From NCBI GenBank assembly GCA_026018925.1, contig JAKSZU010000016.1, forward strand, positions 56,207,075 through 56,271,074: DNA of 64,000 nt. The letters run 5' to 3'. Origin of the DNA: Tupaia tana (taxonomy: Eukaryota > Chordata > Mammalia > Scandentia > Tupaiidae). Position numbers and translations under genes: made by a program. Under the pieces are notes generated by a model. The model did not search any database, was not told where the DNA came from, and worked only from the letters and a program-made list of their open reading frames with translations. Of this stretch, positions 9,796 through 20,135 are shown one piece after another (the stretch's first letter is position 1; each line of letters begins with the position of its first letter).

Positions 9796-10079
9796 ACAGC
9801 CTTGGTGGCTTCCCCTGCTAAAATGCTTTGCTCCATAGGCTGGGGTCACGTAGGAGGCTCAAGTCTTGTTCTGGCCCAACGTAATGGTTGGGTGTAGTGG
9901 GGTGCACCTTAATCTCAGGGATTTAGGGAGACAGAGGCAGGCAGGAGGATTTTGAGATTGAGGCTAGCCTGAGCAACATAGCAAGATAGACATATCTATC
10001 TATCTAAAAGAAGCAGGCCATGGTGGTGCCTGTGCCTCCCTGTAGTCCAGAGACCATATCTTAAAAAGGAAAAAAAAAA
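9796..10079 (+). mobile_element. Composite SINE: tRNA-like head plus 7SL-derived body (Tu-II-like)
   Basis: The first about 100 bases are tRNA-like (CTTGGTGGCTTCCCCTGC, AGGAGGCTCAAGTCTTGTTCTGG, a box B-like GGCTCAAGTC). They are followed by a 7SL/Alu-like part ('GGTTGGGTGTAGTGGGGTGCACC', 'GAGACAGAGGCAGGCAGGAGGATT', 'GAGGCTAGCCTGAGCAACATAGCAAGA') and a second short 7SL piece ('GGCCATGGTGGTGCCTGTGCC...CTGTAGTCC'), then an A tail. Two other loci share the head-body order. Tree shrew Tu type II is the candidate family. Confidence 0.7.
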
Positions 10080-11864
10080 TTAGAATCATTTGGAGGTTAA
10101 GTCTAGATTAACAGAAGCTGGTTAACTAAACCTATTAAAACTTTCTAGATAATTCCAAAATTGCAGCCAAAATTGATAGCCAGTACTCTAATGGTGTTTT
10201 AGTGTGGTACACTGAAAAGGAAATTTTGTCTGTCATGGCTTACTGGGGTGGAAGCTGTCCCAGTGGAATATATGTGTAGAATTTGAGTTTGACCCCCAGT
10301 GGAAGAGACTGTTGATGTTAATAGAATAGGAGGGTTGAATGAGGAAGAGGTAGAGGAGGAGTGAGAAGCTATTTGGTCAAGGTAAGAGAGTTCCCTCTCC
10401 CTGGAGGACAAGGAGTCCCATAGCTGAGATGATGCTTTGTGTGGCTTCCATTCCTGATTACTCACATAGTCTGGTCCTGAACCTACCGCAGTGCAGCCTA
10501 TAAACCAGTAAGCTGGAACCTAGGGGCTCCTGGTCAAGTGCATAAACACACTAGTTAGAGACTAGCTAATCCCCTGCATTAGGGAATATTTGTGAAATCG
10601 CCAATAATAATAAATTTGATAGGCTCATGCTAGAAATAACTGTGTGTTGTTTACTTTTTGAGTTTTTTCTATCTTTTTTTCTGTCTTAACATCTTCAGAT
10701 AAACACAGATTCATCTGTTCTTCCCGTAGGCAAATAGTTCAATCAGAAGTGATATTGTCCTAAAAGGCAGACAAGAAAAAGGACAAAACAGTGCAGTTAA
10801 ATAATGTCAGTCTTTGGGAACATACAAACTATGTAGGCTGGTAGGTGCTTGCTTGTGATTTTTCTCAAAATACATTTCCCTTCTTGAAAAGAGAGGTTGG
10901 AACTAGTCAGCTGAGTTCCTCTTTCTGAGATACAAGTTCCCTAAACAGCTGTAAAGAATTAATTTCAGTCAGAAGTAGCAGAGCTTTAATCTCAACTTTC
11001 TGCTCAGTGTTATGGAAAATCCTCTCTAGAAAATAGTATCTACCTGCTATGGAATGTTAAAGAATTCAGATGAACATTGGATTTCTGAGTGTTTTCCTAG
11101 TAGAAGCAGCATGAAAAAATCCTTTAGTGAGCTTGATTTTACAGTATGCGCAGAAAGAAAACATCTATGATACATTTATATTTTTATGTGACACTTTAGT
11201 TGTACTTTTTTTTGTTCCTGATAGAGTTTAAATATACCATGTCCAGCTTCAAACCTCATTTTTCTGTGAGGGCTGAGACATTAGGCAAGAAAGAGCTTTG
11301 ATATTAACTTTTATTTCTTTTTAAATAATATATATTCTTTCAAGACAGTCAAAATGAGCAGAAGATGAGAAGAAAGTTGCTTTCCTTTTTCTATTTATGA
11401 TTTTATTGAACAACACACATGTGCACGTTTTTCTTTTAGTAATATTTTTGTAAAGAGAAAACTATTTGCAGACTTTAAGGTATCTACTCTTGTTTTCCCA
11501 CTTTTATTTCTAGGGCTTTTATGTAATAGATATAGCTTTTATGATAATGTAACATTGAAACAATTTTGTATTCTGCTTAATGTTAAAATTTTTTCCAATG
11601 TTGCTATATATTATCATAATTAATAATTTAATGGCAGCATAATAGTATATCAAATTATGCCACACTTTATAATCTTCTAATGTATATTTCAATTTTGCGA
11701 TGCTATACCAAAAAAAATCTTATTTGTACATTGAATCCCCCATCCCTTACTTTCTTCAGTACATCCTCTGTTTTGCCTGTTAAGTTTTATCAGTATACAG
11801 TTTACATTGTATATGATCATCGATAATATAGACTGTACTTACCTTTAAGAATGATCATATTTGG
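10080..11864. other. Non-coding, unassigned sequence
   Basis: No gene recognised. The second half (about 11380-11860) is very AT-rich and may be an old LINE remnant, but I cannot assign it. Confidence 0.4.
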
Positions 11865-12073
11865 GTAGGTGTAACTAAATGCTGTACTTTGCGAGCCAGA
11901 AATCACATGGCCAACTATAGTTAAAATCCTGAACCTGGTGACTTGCAAAACATATTGAACATGTGTACATAGAGTCCTGACAGGATGGATAAATGAAGAA
12001 AAAAGAATTGTGATTCCCCAGCGGGGTGCTTTCTTTCTCTCTGATTAATTCACGCCCTCTGGTAATTAAAAAA
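11865..12073 (+). mobile_element. Old diverged copy of the main SINE (first of a pair)
   Basis: It keeps the order of the element: 'GTAGGTGTAACTAAATGCTG' head, 'CACATGGCCAACTATAG', 'ATCCTGAACCTGGTGACTTGC', 'GAGTCCTGACAGGATGG', 'TCCCCAGCGGGGTGCTTTC', 'CACGCCCTCTGGTAATTAAAAA'. It sits directly head-to-tail with the next copy. Confidence 0.65.
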
Positions 12074-12078
12074 AAACA

Positions 12079-12299
12079 ATGGACCTGCCAAGTGGTGTAG
12101 TGGTTAAGGCAGCTAGATCCACATGGCATGGTGTGAGTCTGACCTGGCAGCTTGAAAAACAGATCATGCGCATATGTGTGTCCCCAAAATCCCAAGATGA
12201 GAATGGAGAAATCTTGCAGTATGGTCATCCCCCATGGAGGGGGTTCTCTCTCTCAGGCAAGCTCATGCACCCCATAGCAAATTTGGGGGAAAAAAAAGA
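12079..12299 (+). mobile_element. Older copy of the main SINE (second of a pair)
   Basis: Head GGACCTGCCAAGTGGTGTAGTGGTTAAGG, box B-like TGTGAGTCTGACC, 'CCCAAGATGAGAATGGAG', 'TCATCCCCCATGGAGGGGG', CT stretch and CCCCATAGCAAAT end are in order. Same orientation as its left neighbour. Confidence 0.8.
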
Positions 12300-13217
12300 A
12301 GCAATCATTATTTATGTTTCTACTGAGGAAAGGCTACAGGATTTCTTTCATAATTGTATCCCCCAAATAGTCATTTCTCCTTATTTTTGGTGCACAAATT
12401 TGAGCACCATTTATGTTTTCCTTTTATTGGCTTATGGATAGAATTTTTTCTTAATTGGTGAGAGAGTTTTATGTTTTATATATATAGAAACTTGTTCTAG
12501 TATTTGTTATGAATATTGCAGTCGTGTAAACATTTTAAGTTTCTATCTGTTAATTTTTCATTTTAAAGGAGTTTACAAGGTTGAGTTTTCTCTGTTCTTT
12601 TTTAAGACTTGTCATCCCCTTAGAGATCTAACATCAATTCTGTTTTTCCTCCCAGTATTTTCTATGGTTCAATTAAAGGAAATTTTTTGAATTCATCTGA
12701 GTTTATGTTAATATATATCTTCTCTTTCTACCTGCTGTGCTAAGGAAAGGTGGGTTAAATCAGGAGCTTGTGTTAGTTGGAAGTCTTGAGAGAGGAATAG
12801 AAGCAGCCGGAATTCCTATCTCAGCTTCCTGTAATGTCTACAAGTCTGTGTTTACTCATCTGTAAAGCTGGGATGAGAATAACAAATGTACAGAGAATTT
12901 TTTGAATGCACTTAAGCCTTCTCTTAAGCACTGTTAAGAACCTTAGTTGAAAATGTTTAAAATACCAAATAGCTGTAACCTTTGATCATTAATATGTGTG
13001 TATCATTTATTGGATTTTCTCAGTATCTACGGATAATGGGATCTTTGGTGTTTTATGAAACTAACCATGACCCTGTTGCAGACAGAGGGGATATATGTAT
13101 AAGAAAAAAATAGCAAATCGAGGATGTCCATGAGAAACATATATTTTCTGAGCTAGATATGAGAACTTGGAGAGGACTTTGGGGTTGTCAACAGTGATTA
13201 CAGGATAAATGTAATCA
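12300..13217. other. Non-coding sequence with a MIR-like stretch
   Basis: Bases 12820-12960 resemble a + strand MIR ('TCAGCTTCCTGTAATG', 'TTTACTCATCTGTAAAGCTGGGATGAGAATAAC'). Bases 12310-12720 are AT-rich and possibly an old antisense L1. No gene. Confidence 0.45.
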
Positions 13218-13507
13218 CTGGCAGTACATAATGGTTAAAAACATGTATTTGACTGGGACCAGCAGTTAGCATAATGGCTGTGTCACTGGACTCCCATGTA
13301 GTTGACCGCGGTTTGAGTCCTGGACCTGGTGGCTTAAACTCATGCTGGGCGCGTATGCGTGCGTGCCCCAGATCCCGAGAGGAGAATGGAGGAGAAGGGA
13401 TTGTGGCGTGGCCATCCCCCCTGGGGGGTGATTTCTCGCTTTCTATCTCTTTGTCTCTCTCTGTGTTTCTGGTGAGTGCACACGTCCAATAGTGAAAAAT
13501 ACCTCTC

Positions 13508-13541
<34 letters not shown>

Positions 13542-13735
13542 ATGTCTTTGACAGAAAGGTTTGTTTAACCTAGCTTTGCTACTCATGTGAACTTGAGTGA
13601 GTAATTTAACTTCTCTGAACTCAGTTTCCTCAGCTAATAAATGGGGATGATAATGATGAATGGGTTAATTAAATAAGAAAATGTTAGTGAAATATTTAGC
13701 CCAATGCCTGACCCAGAGCAAATACCAAGTAAATC
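13218..13735 (+). repeat. MIR, split by a young SINE
   Basis: The 5' part (ATAATGGTTAAAAACATGTATTTGAC) lies left of the SINE. The rest follows to the right: 'TTTGCTACTCATGTGAACTTGAGTGAGTAATTTAAC', 'CTCAGTTTCCTCAGC', 'AATGGGGATGATAATGATG', 'GCCCAATGCCTGACCCAGAGC'. Removing the SINE and one target duplication restores a continuous MIR. Confidence 0.85.
13255..13539 (+). mobile_element. Young full-length Tu-III-like SINE
   Basis: Complete + strand copy with a tail of about 30 A. Target duplications CATGTATTTGAC (13242-13253) and CATGTCTTTGAC (13541-13552) differ at one base. Inserted inside a MIR. Confidence 0.95.
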
Positions 13736-13860
13736 ATAGTGGTTATTACCTTTACTAACAGCTAACATTTGTGTAACATTCAGATCTACAGAACCCATTT
13801 ACATGATGAATCTGAGTGCTTTATGTGGGATGGATTTTTAAATGTTCCATAGATTTTTTT

Positions 13861-14116
13861 TTTTTTTGGATAGGTTTTTGCTATAGAGCACATACATTTG
13901 CCAGAAAGACAGAGACGGAGAGACAGAAAGCGAGAAGTTACCCTACGGGGGGATGGCCACGCAGCAATCCCTTCTCCTCCATTCTCCTCTCGGAATCTTG
14001 GGCACGCACGCACACGCATCTGGTGTGAGATTAAGCCACTGCGTCCAGGATTCGAACTGCAGTCAGCTTACATGGGAGTCCAGTGACAGCCATCCATTAC
14101 ACCAACTGCTGTTCCC
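13861..14116 (-). mobile_element. Full-length Tu-III-like SINE
   Basis: Antisense copy between CCATAGATTTTTT (from 13847) and CCATGGATTTTTT (from 14117), a target duplication with one mismatch. Slightly diverged head (GGGAACAGCAGTTGGTGTAATGG). Confidence 0.9.
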
Positions 14117-14324
14117 CCATGGATTTTTTATTCACTGCCTGAAGAGTTGCATTCCCTTTTAGGTATATAGCTTTTCAATTGGCATTTGTCATGTACCTTC
14201 ATGCCATTGTCTTTTTATCTAAATTTAAATATAAAATTCAACGTGGAAACAGATATGTCTTATTCATCTTGGTTGTCGCTATACTCAGAGTTGGAACATC
14301 AGTTGGAAGACATCACTATTCATC

Positions 14325-14470
14325 ATGTGAGTGATCTTGGGTAAGTCCACTCTGGCTTGTTAAAGCTACATTTTCCTCTCATGTAAAATTGGTAACAAGT
14401 TTCTTGTGAGGATTGCATTAAGCAATGCAATAGGAAGTCCTTTCATATACAAATTATCAATACAAATATT
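14325..14470 (+). repeat. MIR fragment
   Basis: 'GTGAGTGATCTTGGGTAAGTCCACTC', 'TTTTCCTCTCATGTAAAATTGG' and 'TTCTTGTGAGGATTGCATTAAG' follow MIR order. Confidence 0.7.
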
Positions 14471-15153
14471 GTTTTCCATACTTCATGGCCTAGCACCATA
14501 GCAGAGGTTTAAACGTATGTGTTCACCGAGGTTGGATACTGATAGGAAGGCTGTGGATCCAAGACTTAACCTCATTGTTATGATACATTTATTTAAACAG
14601 TGAACATTGTTCTTTGGGAGATAGTGGTCATGTTGAGTGCTATGCCAGGCTAATTTTTACCATGGTATCTTGCTGTTGACGTATTTGCTTCTGTCTTTTG
14701 GAGAAGGTAGGCATAGGGCATAATTATACATAGGTGTTCAGAGGAGATTCAATAGCTTAATCTCCCCACAAGAAAGTAAACTCAATGTATAATAAAGTAT
14801 GGATTTGAGGATGTGTGGTATCTGTAGCTGGTCTGAAGGGATATGCACAAGGAAAGTTAACTGCTCAGCAAACAATGGGGAGCTGATTCTGTGGAAGACT
14901 CTTGGCTGAATCAGCATTTTTTCCCATGGGATTCTTTTCCCCTGTAGTCCACAGGTGTATTTATTTGTATCCTGAGGTTTTCTCTGTTTTTATTTTTCCT
15001 TTGCAGTTTGGTTTATGAATGACAATGCTAAATTATCAATTCTGGTTAATTTCAATAAGTAAAGTCCAATACGAGGTATCTGTTGCTCTCTTGTGTAAAA
15101 AATAACGTGATGTGGAATAAAAGCAAAAGTATACAATTAAAAAAATCCCTTTT
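14470..15153. other. Non-coding, unassigned sequence
   Basis: No gene or repeat recognised. The last bases form the left target duplication of the next SINE. Confidence 0.4.
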
Positions 15154-15420
15154 GGGAACCAGCAGTTAGCGTAATGGCAATGTCGCTGGACTCCCACGTA
15201 GTCGACCGCGGTTTGCGTCCTGGACCCGGTGGCTTGAAACTCACGCCAGGCGCATGTGCGTGCGTGCCCAAGATCCCGAGAGGAGAATGGAGGAGAAGGG
15301 ATTGCGGCGTGACCATCCCCCCTGGGGGGTGATTTCTCGCTTTCTGTCTCTGTGTCTCTCTGTCTGTCTGGCGAGCGCACACGCCCTATAGCGAAAACCT
15401 CTCCAAAAAAAAAAAAAAAA
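15154..15420 (+). mobile_element. Young full-length Tu-III-like SINE, one of the least diverged
   Basis: Target duplications AAAATCCCTTTT lie at 15142-15153 and 15421-15432. The body keeps most CpG sites (GTAGTCGACCGCGG, GGCGAGCGCAC, TATAGCGAAAACC), so it is useful as a near-consensus member. Box A (TAGCGTAATGG) and box B (GGTTTGCGTCC) positions are clear. Confidence 0.95.
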
Positions 15421-15432
15421 AAAATCCCTTTT

Positions 15433-17744
15433 ATAATTTTGGTAAGTGGTACTTTTGTTAATCCTCTAAAAGACAGTTTATTATATTCTCCCAGTATCTT
15501 TGCATAGTTAAAGAAAACATGATGTCTCAATTTAAATTTCTTATTCCTGGCTTAGTTTTTGTTCTAAAAGGTTTATGCCTTTAGAAAGAGGATATTGTTT
15601 CTCTTGGGGGAGCAGGTGTGTTAGTGGACACAGAAAGGTGAACAGTGTTATTTCCTTGAATATAGGTTGGTACTTCTTATTTAAGGATGGCTTCTGAGAA
15701 GAACAGAGCCTTTTCTATTTGTAGCTTGCATTTTGCCAGTTACAGTGTGTATGATGTGCTTTCAGCTAGTTCCATTTTTGCTTTTGCGAATGAGGAATTT
15801 ATGGATCAGGTGAGGTGCGTAGGTGACATGTCATTTCTCTTTTAAGAGGGTAGAGATGACAGGCCTCTTTTAGATAATCATTGTTGGTGGCTCGGGCCCA
15901 GGAATCTTTGACATTCTCCTGTTTAGTCAGTGGGTCACACATTTGATAAATGAGCACAGGCAACTATTTTCTAAACTATGGTAGGCATCATGTGATAATT
16001 TTTTGGTGGCTTTTTGAATAAAGAAAAAAAATTTATTAGGAGCTTAGTATATAAAGAGTATTTGATTTTATGAAGTCTGAAAAATAATGACCGATTGTCA
16101 ATACTTTGGTCATATTCTCTTGTAGTCCATTGGTAGAGTGGTTCGAAAGAAGTGACCCTGGTGACACACTTCCCTGAAAAAGGAGTAGATAAGGGCATAT
16201 AGTTTGGCATCATTGAAAGAAGTGTTTGGATAGCAGAAGAGAGCATTTCATTGAGGTAGTTTTAAAATGAGATATTAACTTCCTGAGGACTTTTCAGTGC
16301 CTTGTGACCCTGCAACATTACGTAAATAGTAACTTAGCATTAGGAATGTGTCTCACAGATAAGCCATCTCTAACATCCCTGGTGTGGGTGTGTTATCCCT
16401 TTCTTGCCCAAATCAGCAAGGTGTTCTTAGACTTTGGCACCAGGGAGTCACTACATTCACCATTGTTACAACACATTTCCTGTGGTTTGTTTATCTTCTT
16501 TCAGGCTCCTTAATAGCAAATCCCAAACTGCTCACCTTTTTCCAGTAGTATTAATGTTCTTAGAGGGGCTATCCATTATATTACAGTCAGTGTAGTTCTC
16601 CACGGGAAGGCTGGTTTTTAAATGAGACTTATTCCACCTCTTTTTAGCTGGTGTTTCATTACCACCGAGGATTTATAACGCAATAGCTTGGAGGCGAAGC
16701 CGGTAAGAATGCCAGCTTCGCTAATATTTAGAGTCATAAAATTCTAGATATTGGACAAGCTCTTAATTACTCTGAATCCGTCTTTGTCTTAATAAAAGTT
16801 GGATTGTACCCACTAAAACAAGATGGCTGTGTTTGCATTAATCTCCAAATGTAGGTTAATACCTTTTTAAAAGCTGTCTCTTAGACAAGAGTCTTGAAAA
16901 TTAATTTCCTATTTTCAGCTTAAAATGAAGAGCTCTTCCATGTGGAGTTTGAAGGGCTGCCATTTTTCTGATATTGTAGATTCAAGTGCCAATAATAACT
17001 CTCTGTTCCTCTTTAGTTTTATTTATTTATTTACTTGTCAGGTAAAGAAAAGTCACTTCTAGTGCTGGAGGAGTAGTATTTTTAAAAAGCTGCTTTACAA
17101 TACATAGATGAAGTTCCTTTTACTCAGTGAAATTTGGATCAGTGGGGATGAGGACTACATAGTGGGGATCCTAAGATAAGCCATGGCCAGAGAAATCTGT
17201 ATTTTATACATGACTTTGCTACAACTTAGAAATTTGGGTATTTTTAATATTGCTCGGTAATTTCTAAGCAATTGCATGTTGAAGTATTTCCTTATAACTG
17301 ACTTCTCAAGTGTAAGATGGAGATTTCTTTTTCTTTTCTTGTATCCAGAGTATCTACTGCTATGTAACCACTTAGCACCGTTAATTCCAGGATTCGTTTT
17401 TGTGCTACAGATGGCCCATGAGATTATAAGGGCTCTGAAAAGATTTTTATGTAAATTAAGGTCTTCTCAGTTGAATGTTTCAGTATTCCCCACCCCCTAG
17501 TTTCAATATAGGAGTATCCAATATTCTATATGGAGCAGATTCTGCATCTCTTAGTGGGAGTTGGGGTAGAGGGAATTAGGGACAGTTTTAAAGATAAGTA
17601 GAAACCAATATAATCAAACGAGAATGACATCTATCTCTTATTAAAGCTACAGGTGTAGATTGTATTTCAGTCTATTGTTTTTATAGACATTTTGGTGGTA
17701 AAGTATTAATGTTAATAGATAACTATATAAAGTATGTATTAAGA
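15433..17744. other. Non-coding sequence with a candidate conserved block
   Basis: No gene. Bases about 16560-16990 look unlike a repeat, with balanced composition and several retained CpGs (ACCGAGGATTTATAACGC, GGAGGCGAAGCCGG, AGCTTCGC). Such blocks are often conserved noncoding elements. This is only an impression without alignment. Confidence 0.35.
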
Positions 17745-17812
17745 AAACATTTCTAGGCATCACCCCTTAGAAATTCTGATTCAGTAGTTACGGGATGATA
17801 CTCAGTTTTTAA
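17745..17812 (+). repeat. Possible MER5-type fragment
   Basis: 'GGCATCACCCCTTAGAAATTCTGATTCAGTAG' resembles the centre of the MER5A non-autonomous hAT element. Short and uncertain. Confidence 0.4.
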
Positions 17813-18098
17813 AACTTTTTCATATTTGCCAATGAATGGTCATGTGCACTCACCAGAGAGAGGCGGGGAGAGAGAGAAAAAAAAAGTGAGAAAGCACTGC
17901 CCCCTCCCATCCCCCACCCCCCCTGGAAGTGGTCATGCTGCGCTGCAATCCCTTCTTCTCCATCTCCTTCCTTTTGGGATTTCGTGTATGCATGCACACA
18001 TGCCTAACATGTTTCTCGAACCTCCAGGTCTGGGACTCAGACCACATAGTTGGCCATCTGGGATCCAGCCACCTTAAACACCAAGCCACTGACTGATC
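17813..18098 (-). mobile_element. Older copy of the main SINE
   Basis: Antisense order: GA-rich tract, CCCCCACCCCCCCTGG site, 'TGCAATCCCTTCTTCTCCATC', 'TTTTGGGATTTCGTGTATGC', 'AGGTCTGGGACTCAGACC' box B, 'GTTGGCCATCTGGGATCCAGCC', 'TTAAACACCAAGCCACTGACTG'. Diverged. Confidence 0.8.
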
Positions 18099-18222
18099 CA
18101 ATACTCAAACAATTTAAAAAAAAAAAAAAACAAAACAAAACAAAAAAAAACTTTAAAAGCTCCAGGTTTTTATATGTAATTTGTAGGATAAAGTTTTACT
18201 CTCCATGTCAAGTCTGACCCAG

Positions 18223-18275
18223 TATGATTTTGTGAGGGCTTTTTTTTTTTTTTTTTGTTATATGATTTTGTGAGG
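18223..18275 (-). mobile_element. Poly(A)-only retroinsertion with target duplication
   Basis: Two exact 15 bp copies of TATGATTTTGTGAGG (18223-18237 and 18261-18275) flank only 23 bases, GCT plus a T run plus GTTA. This is the structure expected of L1-machinery priming that copied little more than a poly(A) tail. Confidence 0.75.
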
Positions 18276-18416
18276 AAATATCTTTAAATATTAGGTCATC
18301 AGAAAGTCATTTTTCTATGCAAAAAGATACATCATAACTTTTCCAGTGACCCAACAGGTACATTTTTTGTAAGCTTTTATGTAGAACACCACCACTGCTG
18401 AGACATACTTCTTTAT

Positions 18417-18669
18417 TGTCGGCGTCACTTCTGCAGAGACGACACGACACCCGGTTCTTCCTCACGCAGTCTTTATTCACAGGTTTCCTTTTACTTTTTC
18501 CTTTCTTTTTCTTTCTCCCCTCTCCCTCCCTTTCTCCCGTAAATATAGGATCCTCCCGACGGCCCCGCCCGCAAGTTCCTTTGCCTGTCCGAGGCAAGTA
18601 CTGGAGACACGCCTCCCTATGCAGCCAGCAGCGTTATCTTGGCTCTGCGGCCAAAAGCGGCGGCCAACA
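18417..18669 (-). mobile_element. Solo LTR of a class II (ERV2-like) endogenous retrovirus
   Basis: A 253 bp CpG-rich island is bounded on the minus strand by TGTTGG...GCCGACA (TG...CA ends). It is flanked by a perfect 6 bp duplication CTTTAT at 18411-18416 and 18670-18675. On the minus strand it has a TATA-like CTATATTTAC near 18539-18548 and a GAATAAAG polyadenylation signal near 18471-18477, then a short R-U5. Six-base duplications are typical of betaretrovirus-like ERVs. No internal retroviral genes are present, so it is a recombined solo LTR. Many intact CpGs suggest it is young. Confidence 0.85.
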
Positions 18670-18675
18670 CTTTAT

Positions 18676-19384
18676 GTAGTTTTTTTGATCAGCAATGTCA
18701 AAAGACTGAAGAGGCAGTGGGATGGGCAGTTTCCCAGAAATCTGTCATTGTGAATGATGGAACTGACGTGTCAGACCTGGTTACAAAAGGAAGTAGCTTG
18801 TGTGCTCTCTTCCAACACTTGCAGTTTCCCCATGGAGGAGGGATCACATCTTTGTTGGTCCTACAGAGCAGACCTGGGGCTAAGGAACAGATCCTGTGGG
18901 GCTGAAAATAAAATAGGTTTAATGGGTACCAGCAGGCTCGCAGCCTGAGACACTGATTTTACCTTCTAATTATAGTTAACCTGTAAAACTATTATTTTCT
19001 CAAAAAAGAAATCTGATTTATACTGTCAGTTAATAATAGAGGAATGGAGCAGGCTGAGGGGCATGAGCAGATTAAGCTTCTCTCCTTCCCAAAGCCTTAC
19101 CCTTTACCGGAAGCCTTAGGCACCACAAAAGTGGTCACAAACAGTATTGCTGGATAGTGAGTTCTGTTCGGTGGAGGTGGCTTCCCAGCCCTCAGATATA
19201 GAGTCTGTGAAATAAGTAAGGGCCTTGTCTGCTTACCTAGTATAGACAGCCAGCATAGGAGGCTGACCCACAGGGCAGGGCTTATATGTATTAAAATGTT
19301 GAATGAAAATAAAAGGTTGAATGAAAGCAATGGAGAGTATAGGTGGTAGGGTGCCACTGCATGAAAGCAGAGCCCCATGAGAGG
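18676..19384. other. Non-coding, unassigned sequence
   Basis: No gene. Somewhat GC-richer 18690-18960, possibly an older unrecognised repeat. Confidence 0.4.
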
Positions 19385-19628
19385 CCTGGAGCGTGAGAAA
19401 GAGCATGCGGGGGTGAGGTGTGAGTGAGAGAGAAGAAAGTGAGAAAGCATCCCCCCCCCCCCATGGGGAATAGTCATGCCACAATTCCTTATTCTCCATT
19501 TCTCCCTCCTTTTTGGGATTTTGTGCCCATGTACACTCACACCTGGTTTGTTTTCCAAGCTGTGGGGTCCAGCACTCCAGATGTACAATTGACCATGCTT
19601 AATCACCAAGCAACCATTTGGTCCCTGA
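19385..19628 (-). mobile_element. Older copy of the main SINE
   Basis: GA-rich part, a C14 run at the CCCCCC site, 'CCACAATTCCTTATTCTCC', 'TTTTTGGGATTTTGTGCCC', 'CCAAGCTGTGGGGTCCAGCACT' and 'TAATCACCAAGCAACCATTTGG' appear in antisense order. Confidence 0.75.
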
Positions 19629-19741
19629 GGTCCTTTATAACCTAGAAAGTCTGATATCTGCTTCAAAGATTAATTCTTCAATCTCTTTATGGATGGTCTG
19701 AAGATGTAAGCTCAGTTAGTGTAGGAATTTCGTTTTCATCT

Positions 19742-19803
19742 TTTTCGTTTTTGTAGAGGTTTTAGCCTTAGGGTACATGTGCTCTCAAGGGAGAAAGAAT
19801 GAA

Positions 19804-19836
<33 letters not shown>

Positions 19837-20036
19837 GGCAAGCAGAGATAATGAGAGGGAAAGTGGGATGCTGGCAACGCTGCAATCCCTTCTCTTCCAT
19901 TCTCCTCCTGATTTGGGACACACACACACACACACACACACCAGGTGTGAGTTTTAAGCCACTGGGTCTGGGACTTGAACTGTGGTTGGCCATGTGGGAG
20001 TCCAGTTATGTAACCACTATGCCATCTGCTGGCTGG
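19742..20036 (-). mobile_element. Older copy of the main SINE with (GA)n and (CA)n
   Basis: 'TAGAGGTTTTAGCCTTAGGG' end, a GA microsatellite, 'GCAATCCCTTCTCTTCC', a CA run (19918-19941), 'TTTTAAGCCACTGGGTCTGGGACTTGAACTG' and 'CACTATGCCATCTGCTGGC' appear in antisense order. Confidence 0.85.
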
Positions 20037-20039
20037 ACT

Positions 20040-20135
20040 TTGTTTACTTTAGTATTGGATTTCTAGCACTTAGAAGAGCATCTGCCATTAGTGGGCACTC
20101 ACTTAATATTTGTTGAGTACATGCATTTGTTGAAG
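20040..20135 (+). repeat. L2 3' end fragment
   Basis: 'TTCTAGCACTTAGAAGAGCATCTGCC...GTGGGCACTCACTTAATATTTGTTGAG' matches the L2 3' terminal pattern (…GGCACATAGTAGGTGCTCAATAAATATTTGTTGA…). Confidence 0.7.

Noticed and set aside
9796..10079. Identification as a primate Alu
   Set aside because: Only parts resemble Alu or 7SL. The tRNA-like 5' head, the lack of a full dimer and the total absence of true Alus elsewhere rule out a primate Alu.
15036..15530. A 164-codon minus-strand ORF, among the longest in the window
   Set aside because: Its centre is the antisense translation of the young SINE at 15154-15420. The same peptide pattern (SPDRQRD...ESEKSPPRGDGHAAIPSPPFSS) recurs wherever the SINE occurs. 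Not a gene.
19097..19666. The 189-codon minus-strand ORF
   Set aside because: It runs through an older SINE copy and flanking non-coding sequence. The protein has no recognisable domain and no start or splice context supports it.
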